Shown piece by piece: positions 26,901-35,231 of a DNA stretch of 64,000 nucleotides. The notes under the pieces were generated by a model, which had not been told where the DNA came from, ran no database searches, and saw nothing but the letters and a program-made list of their open reading frames with translations. Source of the DNA: Clostridium collagenovorans DSM 3089. Its GTDB lineage: Bacteria; Bacillota; Clostridia; Clostridiales; Clostridiaceae. The translations under genes and the position numbers were made by a program. Location of the stretch: contig NZ_FQXP01000008.1 in the NCBI RefSeq assembly GCF_900130005.1, forward strand, positions 62,001-126,000. Direction: 5' to 3'. The stretch's first letter is position 1; every line of letters starts with the position of its first letter.

Positions 26901-26949
26901 TAAAGGAATCTATGAGAGGTATAATAAAAATCTCTTATAGATTCCTTTA
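26901..26949 (+). terminator. terminator after the methyltransferase gene
   Basis: An 18-bp stem (26901-26918 with 26932-26949, at most one mismatch) with a 13-base loop follows the stop at 26876. Confidence 0.8.
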
Positions 26950-27059
26950 TAGTTTCAAAATATACTTTTCAGGAAAAGGTATTAAATATATGTTTATATT
27001 AATGAGTATATTTTAATGTAATGGTATGAAGTTATGCTATAAAGAAGCTTAAACTATAA

Positions 27060-27120
<61 letters not shown>

Positions 27121-27160
27121 AATTAAGGGTATGTATTTAGGAGTATGTTTTAAAAAAAGT

Positions 27161-27254
27161 ATATAGACAATTATCTATATTAGGAATATACTATGGGTAT
27201 ATAGAGAAATATCTATGTTAAAGGTATAAGAAGTATATAGAAGATTATCTATAT
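27161..27254 (+). promoter_or_regulatory. three tandem 20-bp palindromes, candidate ArsR-type operators
   Basis: Three near-palindromes of the form ATATAGAN-NNNT-ATCTATRT occupy 27161-27180, 27199-27218 and 27235-27254, at 38- and 36-bp spacing, ending 59 bases before the ArsR-CobW gene. A fourth copy lies at 28955-28974 upstream of the permease. ArsR/SmtB repressors bind AT-rich imperfect dyads of about this size, so these are the likely autoregulatory operators. The third copy would cover the -35 of a TAGAAT -10 at 27268-27273. Regulator assignment is inferred. Confidence 0.65.
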
Positions 27255-27313
27255 ATGTTGTAGAGATTAGAATAAATAAGTCTTATCATAAATTTGAAAA
27301 GTGAGATGATGAC

Positions 27314-28537
27314 ATGAAATATAATTTTAAGGAATATGCTAAGGTTTTTAAAGCCTTATCAGATGAAACGAGATTGAAAATAATTAAAATGCTTAGTGAA
27401 ACAGAGGAATTATGTGCATGTAAGATTTTAGAGAGTTTCAATATAACTCAACCAACTCTTTCTTATCATATGAAGATATTAGTTGATAGTGGATTAGTAT
27501 TAAGTAATAAGGTTGGATTTTGGATGCATTATAAGGTTAATTTAGAAAAATTAAATGAGATTACTGAATTCTTAGAAAATAAAATAGAGGAGGAAGGATT
27601 TATGCAAGGAGAAAAGATCGATTTATATGTATTAACAGGTTTTTTAGGATCAGGTAAAACTACAATATTATTAAAGCTTTTAGATTTACTTAAGGATGAA
27701 AGGATTGGAATTATTCAAAATGAATTTGGAAAGTTAAGTATTGATGGAATGATTCTTAAAAAAGATAATTTAGAGATGACTGAAATAAATAGAGGATCAA
27801 TATTTTGCTCTTGCTTAAAATTATCCTTTGTTCAAGCATTAGTTGAGATGTCTAATCAAAATTTAAAATATCTATTTGTGGAAAGTTCAGGACTTGCTGA
27901 CCCTTCTAATGTAGAAGAGATATTAGAAGGGGCTAAGTCTTTATGTGGAGATAAGTATAACTTTAAGGGTGCCATATGCTTAATTGATGCAGTTAACTTT
28001 TTAGATCAGTTAGAGGATTTAGAAACTGTTAATCGTCAATTAAAACATTGTCATATGGCAATAATAAATAAGGTTGATTTGGTAAGTGAAAGTGAATTAT
28101 CAAAAGTAATTGAAGAACTTAGAAAAATAAATCCAGTTTGTGATGTAGTTACAGGTGCTTTTGGAAATTTTGAAATGGATTTTTTAAATAAGAATTTATT
28201 AGAAAATCATTGGGTGGAAGGGGAAGAAACTACTAATAGTGCAGATACAAAACCAAAGACTCTAACAATGAACTTTAATGGCACTGTTAAGAAAGAGAAG
28301 ATGGAAGAATTTTTAAACACAGTAAAGGATAAAAGTTATAGAATCAAGGGTTTTTTTAAGTTAGAGGATGGCTGGAATCAAATTGATGTAGTTGGTAAAA
28401 GAATAGATTACAAGAGTTGCGATGAGAAAGAAGCTTCTCAAATGGTGTTTATATCTAAAATAGGTCCTGCAATTATAAGACCTATTATTAATAATTGGAA
28501 TGAGATAATAGGAGAAGAAATGGAATTAAAGAATTAA
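27314..28537 (+). CDS. ArsR repressor fused to CobW/COG0523 GTPase
   Basis: 407 residues. Residues 1-92 are an ArsR winged helix with the metal/metalloid-site motif ELCACKI (compare ELCVCDL of arsenic sensors) and recognition helix QPTLSYHMKILVDSGLV. Residues 100-407 are a COG0523 GTPase: Walker A TGFLGSGKTT, ESSGLADPSNVEEIL, NKVDL and a C-terminal CobW_C-like part. The usual GCxCC metal motif is altered to GSIFCSC. An in-frame ATG at 27602 has an excellent SD (GAGGAGGAAGG, 27587-27597), so free GTPase may also be made. It probably represses itself and the ArsP permease through the palindromes and delivers or handles a metal. Effector unknown. Confidence 0.8.
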   Translation: MKYNFKEYAKVFKALSDETRLKIIKMLSETEELCACKILESFNITQPTLSYHMKILVDSGLVLSNKVGFWMHYKVNLEKLNEITEFLENKIEEEGFMQGEKIDLYVLTGFLGSGKTTILLKLLDLLKDERIGIIQNEFGKLSIDGMILKKDNLEMTEINRGSIFCSCLKLSFVQALVEMSNQNLKYLFVESSGLADPSNVEEILEGAKSLCGDKYNFKGAICLIDAVNFLDQLEDLETVNRQLKHCHMAIINKVDLVSESELSKVIEELRKINPVCDVVTGAFGNFEMDFLNKNLLENHWVEGEETTNSADTKPKTLTMNFNGTVKKEKMEEFLNTVKDKSYRIKGFFKLEDGWNQIDVVGKRIDYKSCDEKEASQMVFISKIGPAIIRPIINNWNEIIGEEMELKN

Positions 28538-28549
28538 GGAGGAGAGTCT

Positions 28550-28780
28550 ATGGAAATTAAGGTTATAGGCGAAGGCTGTGAAAAATGTGATAAATTATAT
28601 GATAATACAGTTCAGGCTACTAAAGAATTAAATATAGAAGCAAAGATAATAAAGGTAGAAAGTCTAATGGATATTATAGCTTTAGGAGTTATGAGCACTC
28701 CTAGTTTAATGGTGGATGGGAAAGTAAAATCTTTAGGACAGGTGCTATCAGTAGATAAAATCAAGAAGTTATTAGTATAA
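28550..28780 (+). CDS. thioredoxin-like small redox protein
   Basis: 76 residues of the redox-active disulfide protein 2 (MTH895-like) group. It has a CxxC-type active site in GEGCEKCDKL, the cis-Pro strand STPSLMVDGKV and the terminal IKKLL helix. It follows the ArsR-CobW gene by 12 bases with SD AAGGAGGAG. Members are often found beside ArsP-like permeases and are thought to supply reducing power or handle a thiol-bound metalloid. A terminator at 28906-28943 lies between it and the permease. Confidence 0.85.
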   Translation: MEIKVIGEGCEKCDKLYDNTVQATKELNIEAKIIKVESLMDIIALGVMSTPSLMVDGKVKSLGQVLSVDKIKKLLV

Positions 28781-28905
28781 AAATAAAATGTAAGAAATGA
28801 AAGTAATATAGAAGAGATAAAAATAGAAGCTCTAAGGATAGCTAAAGTTGTATTATTATATTCTTAGAGATATAAGTAGAGATAATAAGTTTTAAAATTT
28901 AAAAT

Positions 28906-28943
28906 AAAAAGGGTAAGGAAATACTAATATTCTTACTCTTTTT
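28906..28943 (+). terminator. terminator after the thioredoxin-like gene
   Basis: A stem of about 14 bp (28906-28919 with 28930-28943) ends in five Ts. A weaker CTCTAAG/CTTAGAG hairpin lies just before it (about 28831-28867). 28781-29096 otherwise contains no gene. Confidence 0.7.
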
Positions 28944-28954
28944 AAAAGCAAAGT

Positions 28955-28974
28955 ATATAGATAATATTCTATAT
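28955..28974 (+). promoter_or_regulatory. fourth 20-bp palindrome, upstream of the permease
   Basis: ATATAGATAATATTCTATAT matches the three palindromes at 27161-27254, placing the permease in the same putative ArsR-CobW regulon with its own promoter after the terminator. Confidence 0.6.
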
Positions 28975-29096
28975 AGTTATGAAAAATCTTACTTGAAAGA
29001 GGATACAATAAAATTAGAAGAGATTTATAAGAAGATATTAAAGTAAAAAAAGAGGCAACAAGTAGTAAGTAAGATGTATGAAAGGAGACAATAGAA

Positions 29097-30110
29097 ATGC
29101 AGATTTTAATTTCTATCTGGGAATTTATTCAGAATCAAGTGCTAGGAATGAGATGGTTAAATAATTTAATAGGAAAGGGATTGTCACAACTTGGAATAAA
29201 TATTAATGAAAGAGTAGGAGGAAGTATACAGTTTTTTATTTATGATAGCATGAAAATAATAATATTATTGTCTGTGCTTATATTTTTAGTATCTTATGTT
29301 CAGAGTTATTTTCCGCCAGAGAGAACTAAAAAAATAATTGGGAGATCTAAAGGAGTAAGAGCTAATATAGTAGGAGCATTATTAGGGACTGTAACACCAT
29401 TTTGCTCATGTTCGTCTATACCTTTGTTTATAGGATTTACTAATGCTGGTCTTCCTATTGGAGTTTCATTTTCATTTTTAATATCGTCACCTTTAGTTGA
29501 TATAGCGGCTTTCTTATTATTAAGTAGTATTTTTGGAATGAAAATAGCCTTACTATATGTAATAGTAGGAATTATACTAGCTGTAATTGGTGGTCTTATA
29601 ATTGATAAGCTTGGAATGGAGAACTATGTAGAGCAATATATTAAGGACGGTAAAGCTGTAGATATTGAAACACCAGAATTAAGCAAGAAAGATAGAGCTA
29701 ACTTTGCTAAGGAACAAAGTTTATTTACGTTAAAAAAGGTATGGCTATATGTATTAATAGGTGTTGGAATAGGTGCAATTATTCACAATTGGATACCTAC
29801 AAATATTATACAAAATATTTTAGGAAGCGATAATCCATTTTCAGTACTATTAGCAACAATAGTTGGTATACCAATGTATGCAGATATATTTGGCACACTT
29901 CCAGTAGCAGAAGCTTTATTCTTTAAGGGCGTAGGATTAGGTACAGTTCTTTCTTTTATGATGAGTGTTACAGCATTATCATTACCTTCTATTATAATGT
30001 TAAGAAAGGCTGTAAAGCCTAGACTGTTAATTACCTTTGTTACAATAGTAACAGTAGGAATAATTTTAATTGGATATATATTTAACTTCTTTGGATATTT
30101 AATACTGTAA
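29097..30110 (+). CDS. ArsP-like (DUF318) permease
   Basis: A 337-residue permease with about eight membrane segments, SD AAAGGAGA. It has the family hallmark TPFCSCSSIPLFIGF with its paired cysteines and VSFSFLISSPLVD, and in the second half GIPMYADIFGTLPVAEALF. The group includes ArsP, which exports trivalent methylated or aromatic arsenicals, and related permeases of unproven substrate. With an ArsR-type sensor, a thioredoxin-like protein and a methyltransferase-like gene nearby, export of a methylated metalloid or a thiol-reactive organic compound is plausible but inferred. A strong terminator follows. Confidence 0.8.
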   Translation: MQILISIWEFIQNQVLGMRWLNNLIGKGLSQLGININERVGGSIQFFIYDSMKIIILLSVLIFLVSYVQSYFPPERTKKIIGRSKGVRANIVGALLGTVTPFCSCSSIPLFIGFTNAGLPIGVSFSFLISSPLVDIAAFLLLSSIFGMKIALLYVIVGIILAVIGGLIIDKLGMENYVEQYIKDGKAVDIETPELSKKDRANFAKEQSLFTLKKVWLYVLIGVGIGAIIHNWIPTNIIQNILGSDNPFSVLLATIVGIPMYADIFGTLPVAEALFFKGVGLGTVLSFMMSVTALSLPSIIMLRKAVKPRLLITFVTIVTVGIILIGYIFNFFGYLIL

Positions 30111-30164
30111 CAAATATATTAATGAGTAATTATAAACTTAATATATATGTGTATGTGTAGTATA

Positions 30165-30212
30165 AAAATCAACTTATCAAGGTTTAGTAGCCTTGATAAG
30201 TTGATTTTTTTA
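30165..30212. terminator. strong terminator after the permease
   Basis: A perfect 18-bp stem (30165-30182 with 30191-30208) with an eight-base loop and a T-run. Confidence 0.9.
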
Positions 30213-30746
30213 TTTTTTGTAGTGAATTAAGTGAGTTTTAGAAAAAAGAAGTACTATAGTATAAAATATTAAATGATCCGATGCTTTAGCATAAGAGAGC
30301 CATAATGCTTAAGTAGTATAAAAAGTTAATATTAAATAGTACATATTTACAACGAATGAATTATTCATAGTTAGTGATTTAGTAGTACAAAAGATACTCT
30401 TTTATTGTAATGGAATTTATTGGGTGAATACTTTAAGATATTAATTGTGCTTACTACATTACGATAAATAAAAATTAGAATCTTAAAGCAAATTATAAAT
30501 AACAAAGGAATTAAAAAACAATCTAAAGTAAAATTCAATTTTCATATTGCTAAACAAAACATCATTAACTTAGGAGCTATTTTGGATTCATAAACCATTT
30601 ATTAACTTAATTATAATAATATGGATTGAAGGTTGATAAATACATTTATGAAACTTAAGTTTAATTAGTGTCTTTAATGAATCTTAGAAATAGTTGAGTT
30701 TTTGAAGAGTTACTATAGAGAATTTATAATTAGGAGTTGATAGAGT
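30213..30746 (+). other. gene-free leader region of VWA/TasA module 1
   Basis: No coding sequence seen in 534 bases. Small dyads occur (ATGCTTTAGCAT near 30279, ATGAATTATTCAT near 30352). Unlike modules 2 and 3, no TTGACA promoter followed by ATGGTAC is evident. SD TAGGAGTTGATAG precedes the gene at 30747. Confidence 0.5.
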
Positions 30747-33722
30747 ATGAAGAAGGATAAAAGATTTTTATCCTTAGTTCTAGCTGCTGTTGTTACAGTT
30801 ACGGGGGTTTTTTCCAATGTATATGCTTTAGACAATAGTAATGCAAACTCGCCGGAACCTTATAATAGCAAAATATACCCAAGTATAAATCCTATTGAAG
30901 GATTGGAAATTACTAAAGATGTAAGAAATGCTGATAATTTTGATGTTCAGAATCCAGAGTATGTACTAGATTTAACAGCAAAAACAACATCAAATCTGGT
31001 TACTAAACAAATACCATGTGATATAGCATTGATATTAGATACTTCTGGTAGTATGGATGAACTAATGACAGGTATAAAGGAAACTGATAATAGTACTGTA
31101 GGAGAAAGAGTTCCAGATGAAAGTAAACAATATTATATAAATACTAGCTCAGATCCTACTAGTCCTAATTATGAGGCTATAAGCTATTGGTGGAATGGAA
31201 ACTTGTGGATGACATCAAACGGTATTGCAGTTAAGTATGCTACAGGTGGAATAGGGCAGGATGAAAACTATAATATACCTGGATATGGGGAATACCCAGT
31301 TAAAAATTATGAATTCTATGAGAAAGTAATGGATGGTAATGGGTCAGAAAAATATGTTCCATGGATAAGATATTGCATTGAAATAGGTGATTTTGTTCAA
31401 AAAATTAATGCACAGTATAACTCATATACTAAGGAGTATGATTGGTATTATTATGACTATAATGGTGAAATTCATCAAAATATTATACCTAAAAAAGGAG
31501 CAACGGGAAAAGATAATAAATATGAGTTCTACGAGCTAATGGAAGAAAGTCAAAAGAAAATAGATATTCTAAAAAAAGAGGCTACAGATTTTATAGGTGA
31601 GGTTGCAACTAAAAGTAGTAACTCTACAATTGATTTAATTTCCTTTAATTCTAAGGTAACTAATAATACGGGAAGCTTTCTTTCGTTGAATATACCTGAT
31701 AATGTGAATAGGATTAAAAATTCTGTAAATGCATTAAAACCAGAAGCATCTACTAGTACGGATTTGGCTCTTAAAGAAGCCTTAGATTCAATGAAAAAGT
31801 TACCTCTTAATAAAGATAGGAAAAGAATAGTTATATTGATTACTGATGGTACCCCTAGTAGAAATGGTTCAACTTCAGGAGCTATTATACAGGAGGCTTT
31901 AAAATATAGTACTACTTTGAAAAATACAGAAATTAATTCATATATTTATTCTTTAGGAATTTTCAATAATAACGAAATAGAAACCTTACGAGCCCAAGAA
32001 TTTATGAAAAATGTTGCAACGCCAGAGGATAATTCCGCTACTCCTCCTAAAAAATACTTTTTTAACTGTATGGGATCACATACTTTAAATGAAGTATTTA
32101 CCCAGATAACTGAGGAGACAGGATTAGCTTTGACGGAGTGTAAGATAAAGGATTATATTGATCCAAAGTTTGTAATTACGGAGGCAAGTAAGAAGTTACT
32201 TTTGAGTCAGGGTGCAAGGGTAACTACGGAGGTAATAGATGGAATTACCTATGAAGTAGTTATTTGGACAAAGGATATAAAGCCTGGAACAGATGGTTTT
32301 AAAGGAAGTATAGGAATTAAACCTAAGGATTCTAGTGTTTATGGAGATAATTTACCTACTAATATTTCAGGAATATCTGCAGTTTATGATAGTACTGAAG
32401 TAAATATAGGTAGTTTCCCATTGCCAAAGGTAAATATAGTGAATTTAGCTAAAGATCTTCATCAAAGTAAAAGGTCTATAAAGGTCAATCCAACTAATAA
32501 CTTAGACCGCACATACACTATAACCTTAAGTGCATGGACTAGCTTACAAGCTTTAGAAGTTAAAAACAATGGAGTTACAAACTATGGGTTAAGTGGAATT
32601 AAAAATGCCACTATTAGAGATTATTTAGATCCAAGATTTGAGCCTACAACTGAGTTTTTAAATTCAATTAAGGATAAAGCAAATATAAAAGCTACTAAAG
32701 ATTCTAAAGGTAATTGGTGTATAGAGTGGATAAATCAATTTATACCATATAAGGCCATTAGTGATATAAATGTAGCACCTTGGATAAGTGAAATCAAGGT
32801 ACAAGCTAAGAAGGGATTTATTGGTGGTAATGATATTCCAACGAATATAGCTCCTATATCAGGTATATATTTTACTGATAGGGAGTTGGCTAGTTTTGAT
32901 ATTCCTAAGGTTAATGTTCCAGTAAACTTAGAAATTATAAATAAAGAAATAACTATATTTTATGGTGAAAATATTCCTATAAATGATGTAGAGGAAAGTA
33001 TGGTAAATCTAAAAGTACCTGAGTGTTTCTTGGGTATGGAACCCACAGGGGACATTAGCTATAGTTGGAGTAAAGTAGGCAATAACTCATGGATTGGGAA
33101 TATAACGGATTTAGAAAATATTAAACCAAAAGATAGTGGACAATATATATTAAGTGTAAAGTTTAAACCTAAATCTGATGGTAGAGTATCTAGTCAAAAT
33201 GGTGGAGGTATTTCAGTAAATACTGTTAATAAATCAGGTATTTATACAGTAAATGTTGTACAAGGAGAAGTTACAGCAACAAAGAAAATAAAAAGTAGTG
33301 ACATATGGTTTCCACATGGGGATCCGATTTTCACCTTCAAATTAGAAAAATTGGATGAACATGATCAAGTAATTGATACTAGTTATGATGTAGTTAGATT
33401 TGCTCAAGAAGACAATATTTACTTTGAAGAATATGCTAGTAAATCTATAACTTTTCAAGGACTACAAAAGGGTAAATACCGATTAAGTGAAATGGATACT
33501 TTACGTTACAAATTTGAAAGTAGTTCTATTGATGTTACAAAACCATGTAAAGGTGAAGTAAATGGAAATTCATTAATATTTTATGTTGGTTATGAAGATA
33601 AAAACAATTCTTCAACTAACTTAAATAATAATAATGGTGGAGGAACATTTACAAATAAAAAAATGAACGAGAAGTATTTTTCTCATACAGATGTAGTAAA
33701 AAATACATTTGTAATTAAGTAA
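30747..33722 (+). CDS. VWA-domain surface protein, module 1 (pilus-tip-like)
   Basis: 991 residues with a signal peptide (1-27, cleavage near VYA). A leading beta region (ITKDVRNADNF, LDLTAKTTS) precedes a VWA domain whose metal-site DTSGS is at 98-102. About 150 residues are then inserted before helix 1 (near 272), the other metal-site parts being STDLALKEAL (near 337) and ITDGTPS (near 364). Such arms are known in Gram-positive pilus-tip adhesins. Two homologous domains follow, each opening DY(I/L)DP(K/R)F and containing N(L/I)PTNI-type loops (about 465-565 and 622-727). A Cna-B-like domain (about 842-932, GKYRLSE) and the end KYFSHTDVVKNTFVIK complete it. There is no sortase motif or membrane anchor. 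Probably the adhesive or nucleating component of the fibre encoded alongside. Confidence 0.75.
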   Translation: MKKDKRFLSLVLAAVVTVTGVFSNVYALDNSNANSPEPYNSKIYPSINPIEGLEITKDVRNADNFDVQNPEYVLDLTAKTTSNLVTKQIPCDIALILDTSGSMDELMTGIKETDNSTVGERVPDESKQYYINTSSDPTSPNYEAISYWWNGNLWMTSNGIAVKYATGGIGQDENYNIPGYGEYPVKNYEFYEKVMDGNGSEKYVPWIRYCIEIGDFVQKINAQYNSYTKEYDWYYYDYNGEIHQNIIPKKGATGKDNKYEFYELMEESQKKIDILKKEATDFIGEVATKSSNSTIDLISFNSKVTNNTGSFLSLNIPDNVNRIKNSVNALKPEASTSTDLALKEALDSMKKLPLNKDRKRIVILITDGTPSRNGSTSGAIIQEALKYSTTLKNTEINSYIYSLGIFNNNEIETLRAQEFMKNVATPEDNSATPPKKYFFNCMGSHTLNEVFTQITEETGLALTECKIKDYIDPKFVITEASKKLLLSQGARVTTEVIDGITYEVVIWTKDIKPGTDGFKGSIGIKPKDSSVYGDNLPTNISGISAVYDSTEVNIGSFPLPKVNIVNLAKDLHQSKRSIKVNPTNNLDRTYTITLSAWTSLQALEVKNNGVTNYGLSGIKNATIRDYLDPRFEPTTEFLNSIKDKANIKATKDSKGNWCIEWINQFIPYKAISDINVAPWISEIKVQAKKGFIGGNDIPTNIAPISGIYFTDRELASFDIPKVNVPVNLEIINKEITIFYGENIPINDVEESMVNLKVPECFLGMEPTGDISYSWSKVGNNSWIGNITDLENIKPKDSGQYILSVKFKPKSDGRVSSQNGGGISVNTVNKSGIYTVNVVQGEVTATKKIKSSDIWFPHGDPIFTFKLEKLDEHDQVIDTSYDVVRFAQEDNIYFEEYASKSITFQGLQKGKYRLSEMDTLRYKFESSSIDVTKPCKGEVNGNSLIFYVGYEDKNNSSTNLNNNNGGGTFTNKKMNEKYFSHTDVVKNTFVIK

Positions 33723-33803
33723 GAAAGTTAAGAATATTAAGTTTATATAAAACTTAGTTATTAATGTTTATTAAAAATATAATAAAATTTTGGAGGGAAA
33801 GTT

Positions 33804-34355
33804 ATGAAAAATAAGAGAGGATTAGTTTCAAAGGCGTTAGCATTAACAATGGTGGCAGCAATAAGTGTAGGGGCGACATTTGCATATTTAACTGATAAGA
33901 AATCAGTTACTAATACATTTACAGTTGGAGATGTTAATATTACTGTTGAAGAACCAGCATGGGGTACACCAGGAACATCACATGAAATTGCACCAAAGGT
34001 AGCAGTAGATAAGGATCCAAGTGTTAAAAATACAGGTAAGAATGCTTGTTATGTAAGAGTTAAAGTTGATTATGACAAAGCTGTATTTGAATTACTAGGG
34101 CTAGATGTAGGAGATACTGCAGATAAAGGATGGAAAGATGGGGGAGATGGATATTATTATTATAAAACTTCTGTAGCTGCAACTGCTTCAACAAGTAAAT
34201 TATTTAAACAAGTTAAGATGTTAGATACTGTTAAAGAGGCAGCAACTGGTACTAATTTAAATGTAGTTGTAAACGCAGAAGCTGTACAAGCTAATGGATT
34301 TGATAATGTAGATGCGGCCTTTGCTGCAGCAGCTGCAGAACTTGCATCAAAGTAA
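33804..34355 (+). CDS. TasA/camelysin-like fibre protein A, module 1
   Basis: 183 residues. The N terminus is the SipW-dependent signal type: basic start, hydrophobic core, then cleavage at ATFA followed by YLTDKKSVTNTFTVGD. The mature part has the TasA/camelysin beta fold pattern EEPAWGTPG, HEIAP, KDPSVKNTGKNACYVRVKV and ends NAEAVQANGFDNVDAAF. Homologues polymerise into extracellular matrix fibres after processing by the ER-type signal peptidase. SD TGGAGGG at about 33791. Module 1 has no sipW gene, so processing would depend on the copies in modules 2 and 3. No second domain or anchor. Confidence 0.85.
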   Translation: MKNKRGLVSKALALTMVAAISVGATFAYLTDKKSVTNTFTVGDVNITVEEPAWGTPGTSHEIAPKVAVDKDPSVKNTGKNACYVRVKVDYDKAVFELLGLDVGDTADKGWKDGGDGYYYYKTSVAATASTSKLFKQVKMLDTVKEAATGTNLNVVVNAEAVQANGFDNVDAAFAAAAAELASK

Positions 34356-34373
34356 TTTAAAGAAAGTATAAAA

Positions 34374-34478
34374 AACTAGAAGCTATTATATTAAGAAGAA
34401 ATATTAAGGTATGTTAAGTGAATTTTCGCTTGATAATATATGATGGGATATGAAATTTTCAATATATAGCTTCTAGTT
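34374..34478 (+). terminator. long-loop hairpin between fibre genes A and B of module 1
   Basis: An 18-19-bp near-perfect stem (about 34374-34392 with 34461-34478) encloses a long loop. It has no clear T-run, so partial termination or RNA processing is possible. A smaller CTGTG/CACAG hairpin lies at 34508-34524. Confidence 0.55.
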
Positions 34479-34570
34479 AAACCTTATAATTAAAAATTTT
34501 GTATTACTGTGCATAAGACACAGTTTTATTATTTATTATAGGAGTTTATAAAGAGTAGGAGTGCAGTAAA

Positions 34571-35143
34571 ATGAATAAAAAGAAACTAACTTCGATTATT
34601 ACAGCGGTTACATTATGTTCAATTATAGTGGTTGGTGGAACTCTAGCTTGGTTTACTGATAAAGGAGAAGCTACTAATGTAGTTACCTTTGGTAATGTAA
34701 ATATAAAGTTAGAGGAAACTCATGAAGATGGAACTATGAAAGAAGAGGGGTTAATATTTAAAGATATAACACCAGGAAGTGTAATTAAAAAGGACCCTAC
34801 AATAACTAATATAGGTAAAAATGATTGTTATATACGTGCAAAGGTTGCATTTACAGAGGGAGCTGCAATAAAGTTAGAAAACTTAGATGTTGACACAAGT
34901 AAGTGGAAGTTAAGCAAAGATGGATACTATTACTATAAGGAGTTAGTATCTAAGAATGACAAGATAACTTTATTTAATGAGGTAGGAATACCATCTTCAA
35001 TAGGTAATAGTGCAGCAAATTCAACCTTCAATATAAGTGTTGAAGCTGAAGCAATACAATCAGATAATTTTAAATTTGATTGGAATAGTGAAACTCCATG
35101 GGGAGGGACTACGATAAATGCAGAAACCTATGTAGGATCATAA
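34571..35143 (+). CDS. TasA/camelysin-like fibre protein B, module 1
   Basis: 190 residues with a SipW-type signal peptide ending near LAWFTDKGEATNVVTFGNV. Mature motifs are PGSVIKKDPTITNIGKNDCYIRAKV, DGYYYYKE, SVEAEAIQSDNF and a terminal WNSETPWGGTTINAETY. Compared with protein A of the same module it has WFTDKGE in place of YLTDKK and an extra tryptophan-containing tail, so it is a distinct paralogue group (B) present once in each module. It may be a minor or cap subunit (inference). SD AGGAG ahead of the ATG. Confidence 0.8.
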   Translation: MNKKKLTSIITAVTLCSIIVVGGTLAWFTDKGEATNVVTFGNVNIKLEETHEDGTMKEEGLIFKDITPGSVIKKDPTITNIGKNDCYIRAKVAFTEGAAIKLENLDVDTSKWKLSKDGYYYYKELVSKNDKITLFNEVGIPSSIGNSAANSTFNISVEAEAIQSDNFKFDWNSETPWGGTTINAETYVGS

Positions 35144-35231
35144 AATTTCACAATATAATAAAGTTAAATTTAGAAGTTGTTTTTAGTGAGTTAAACTATT
35201 TCATAAATTTATAAAATTAAGGAATGATAGA

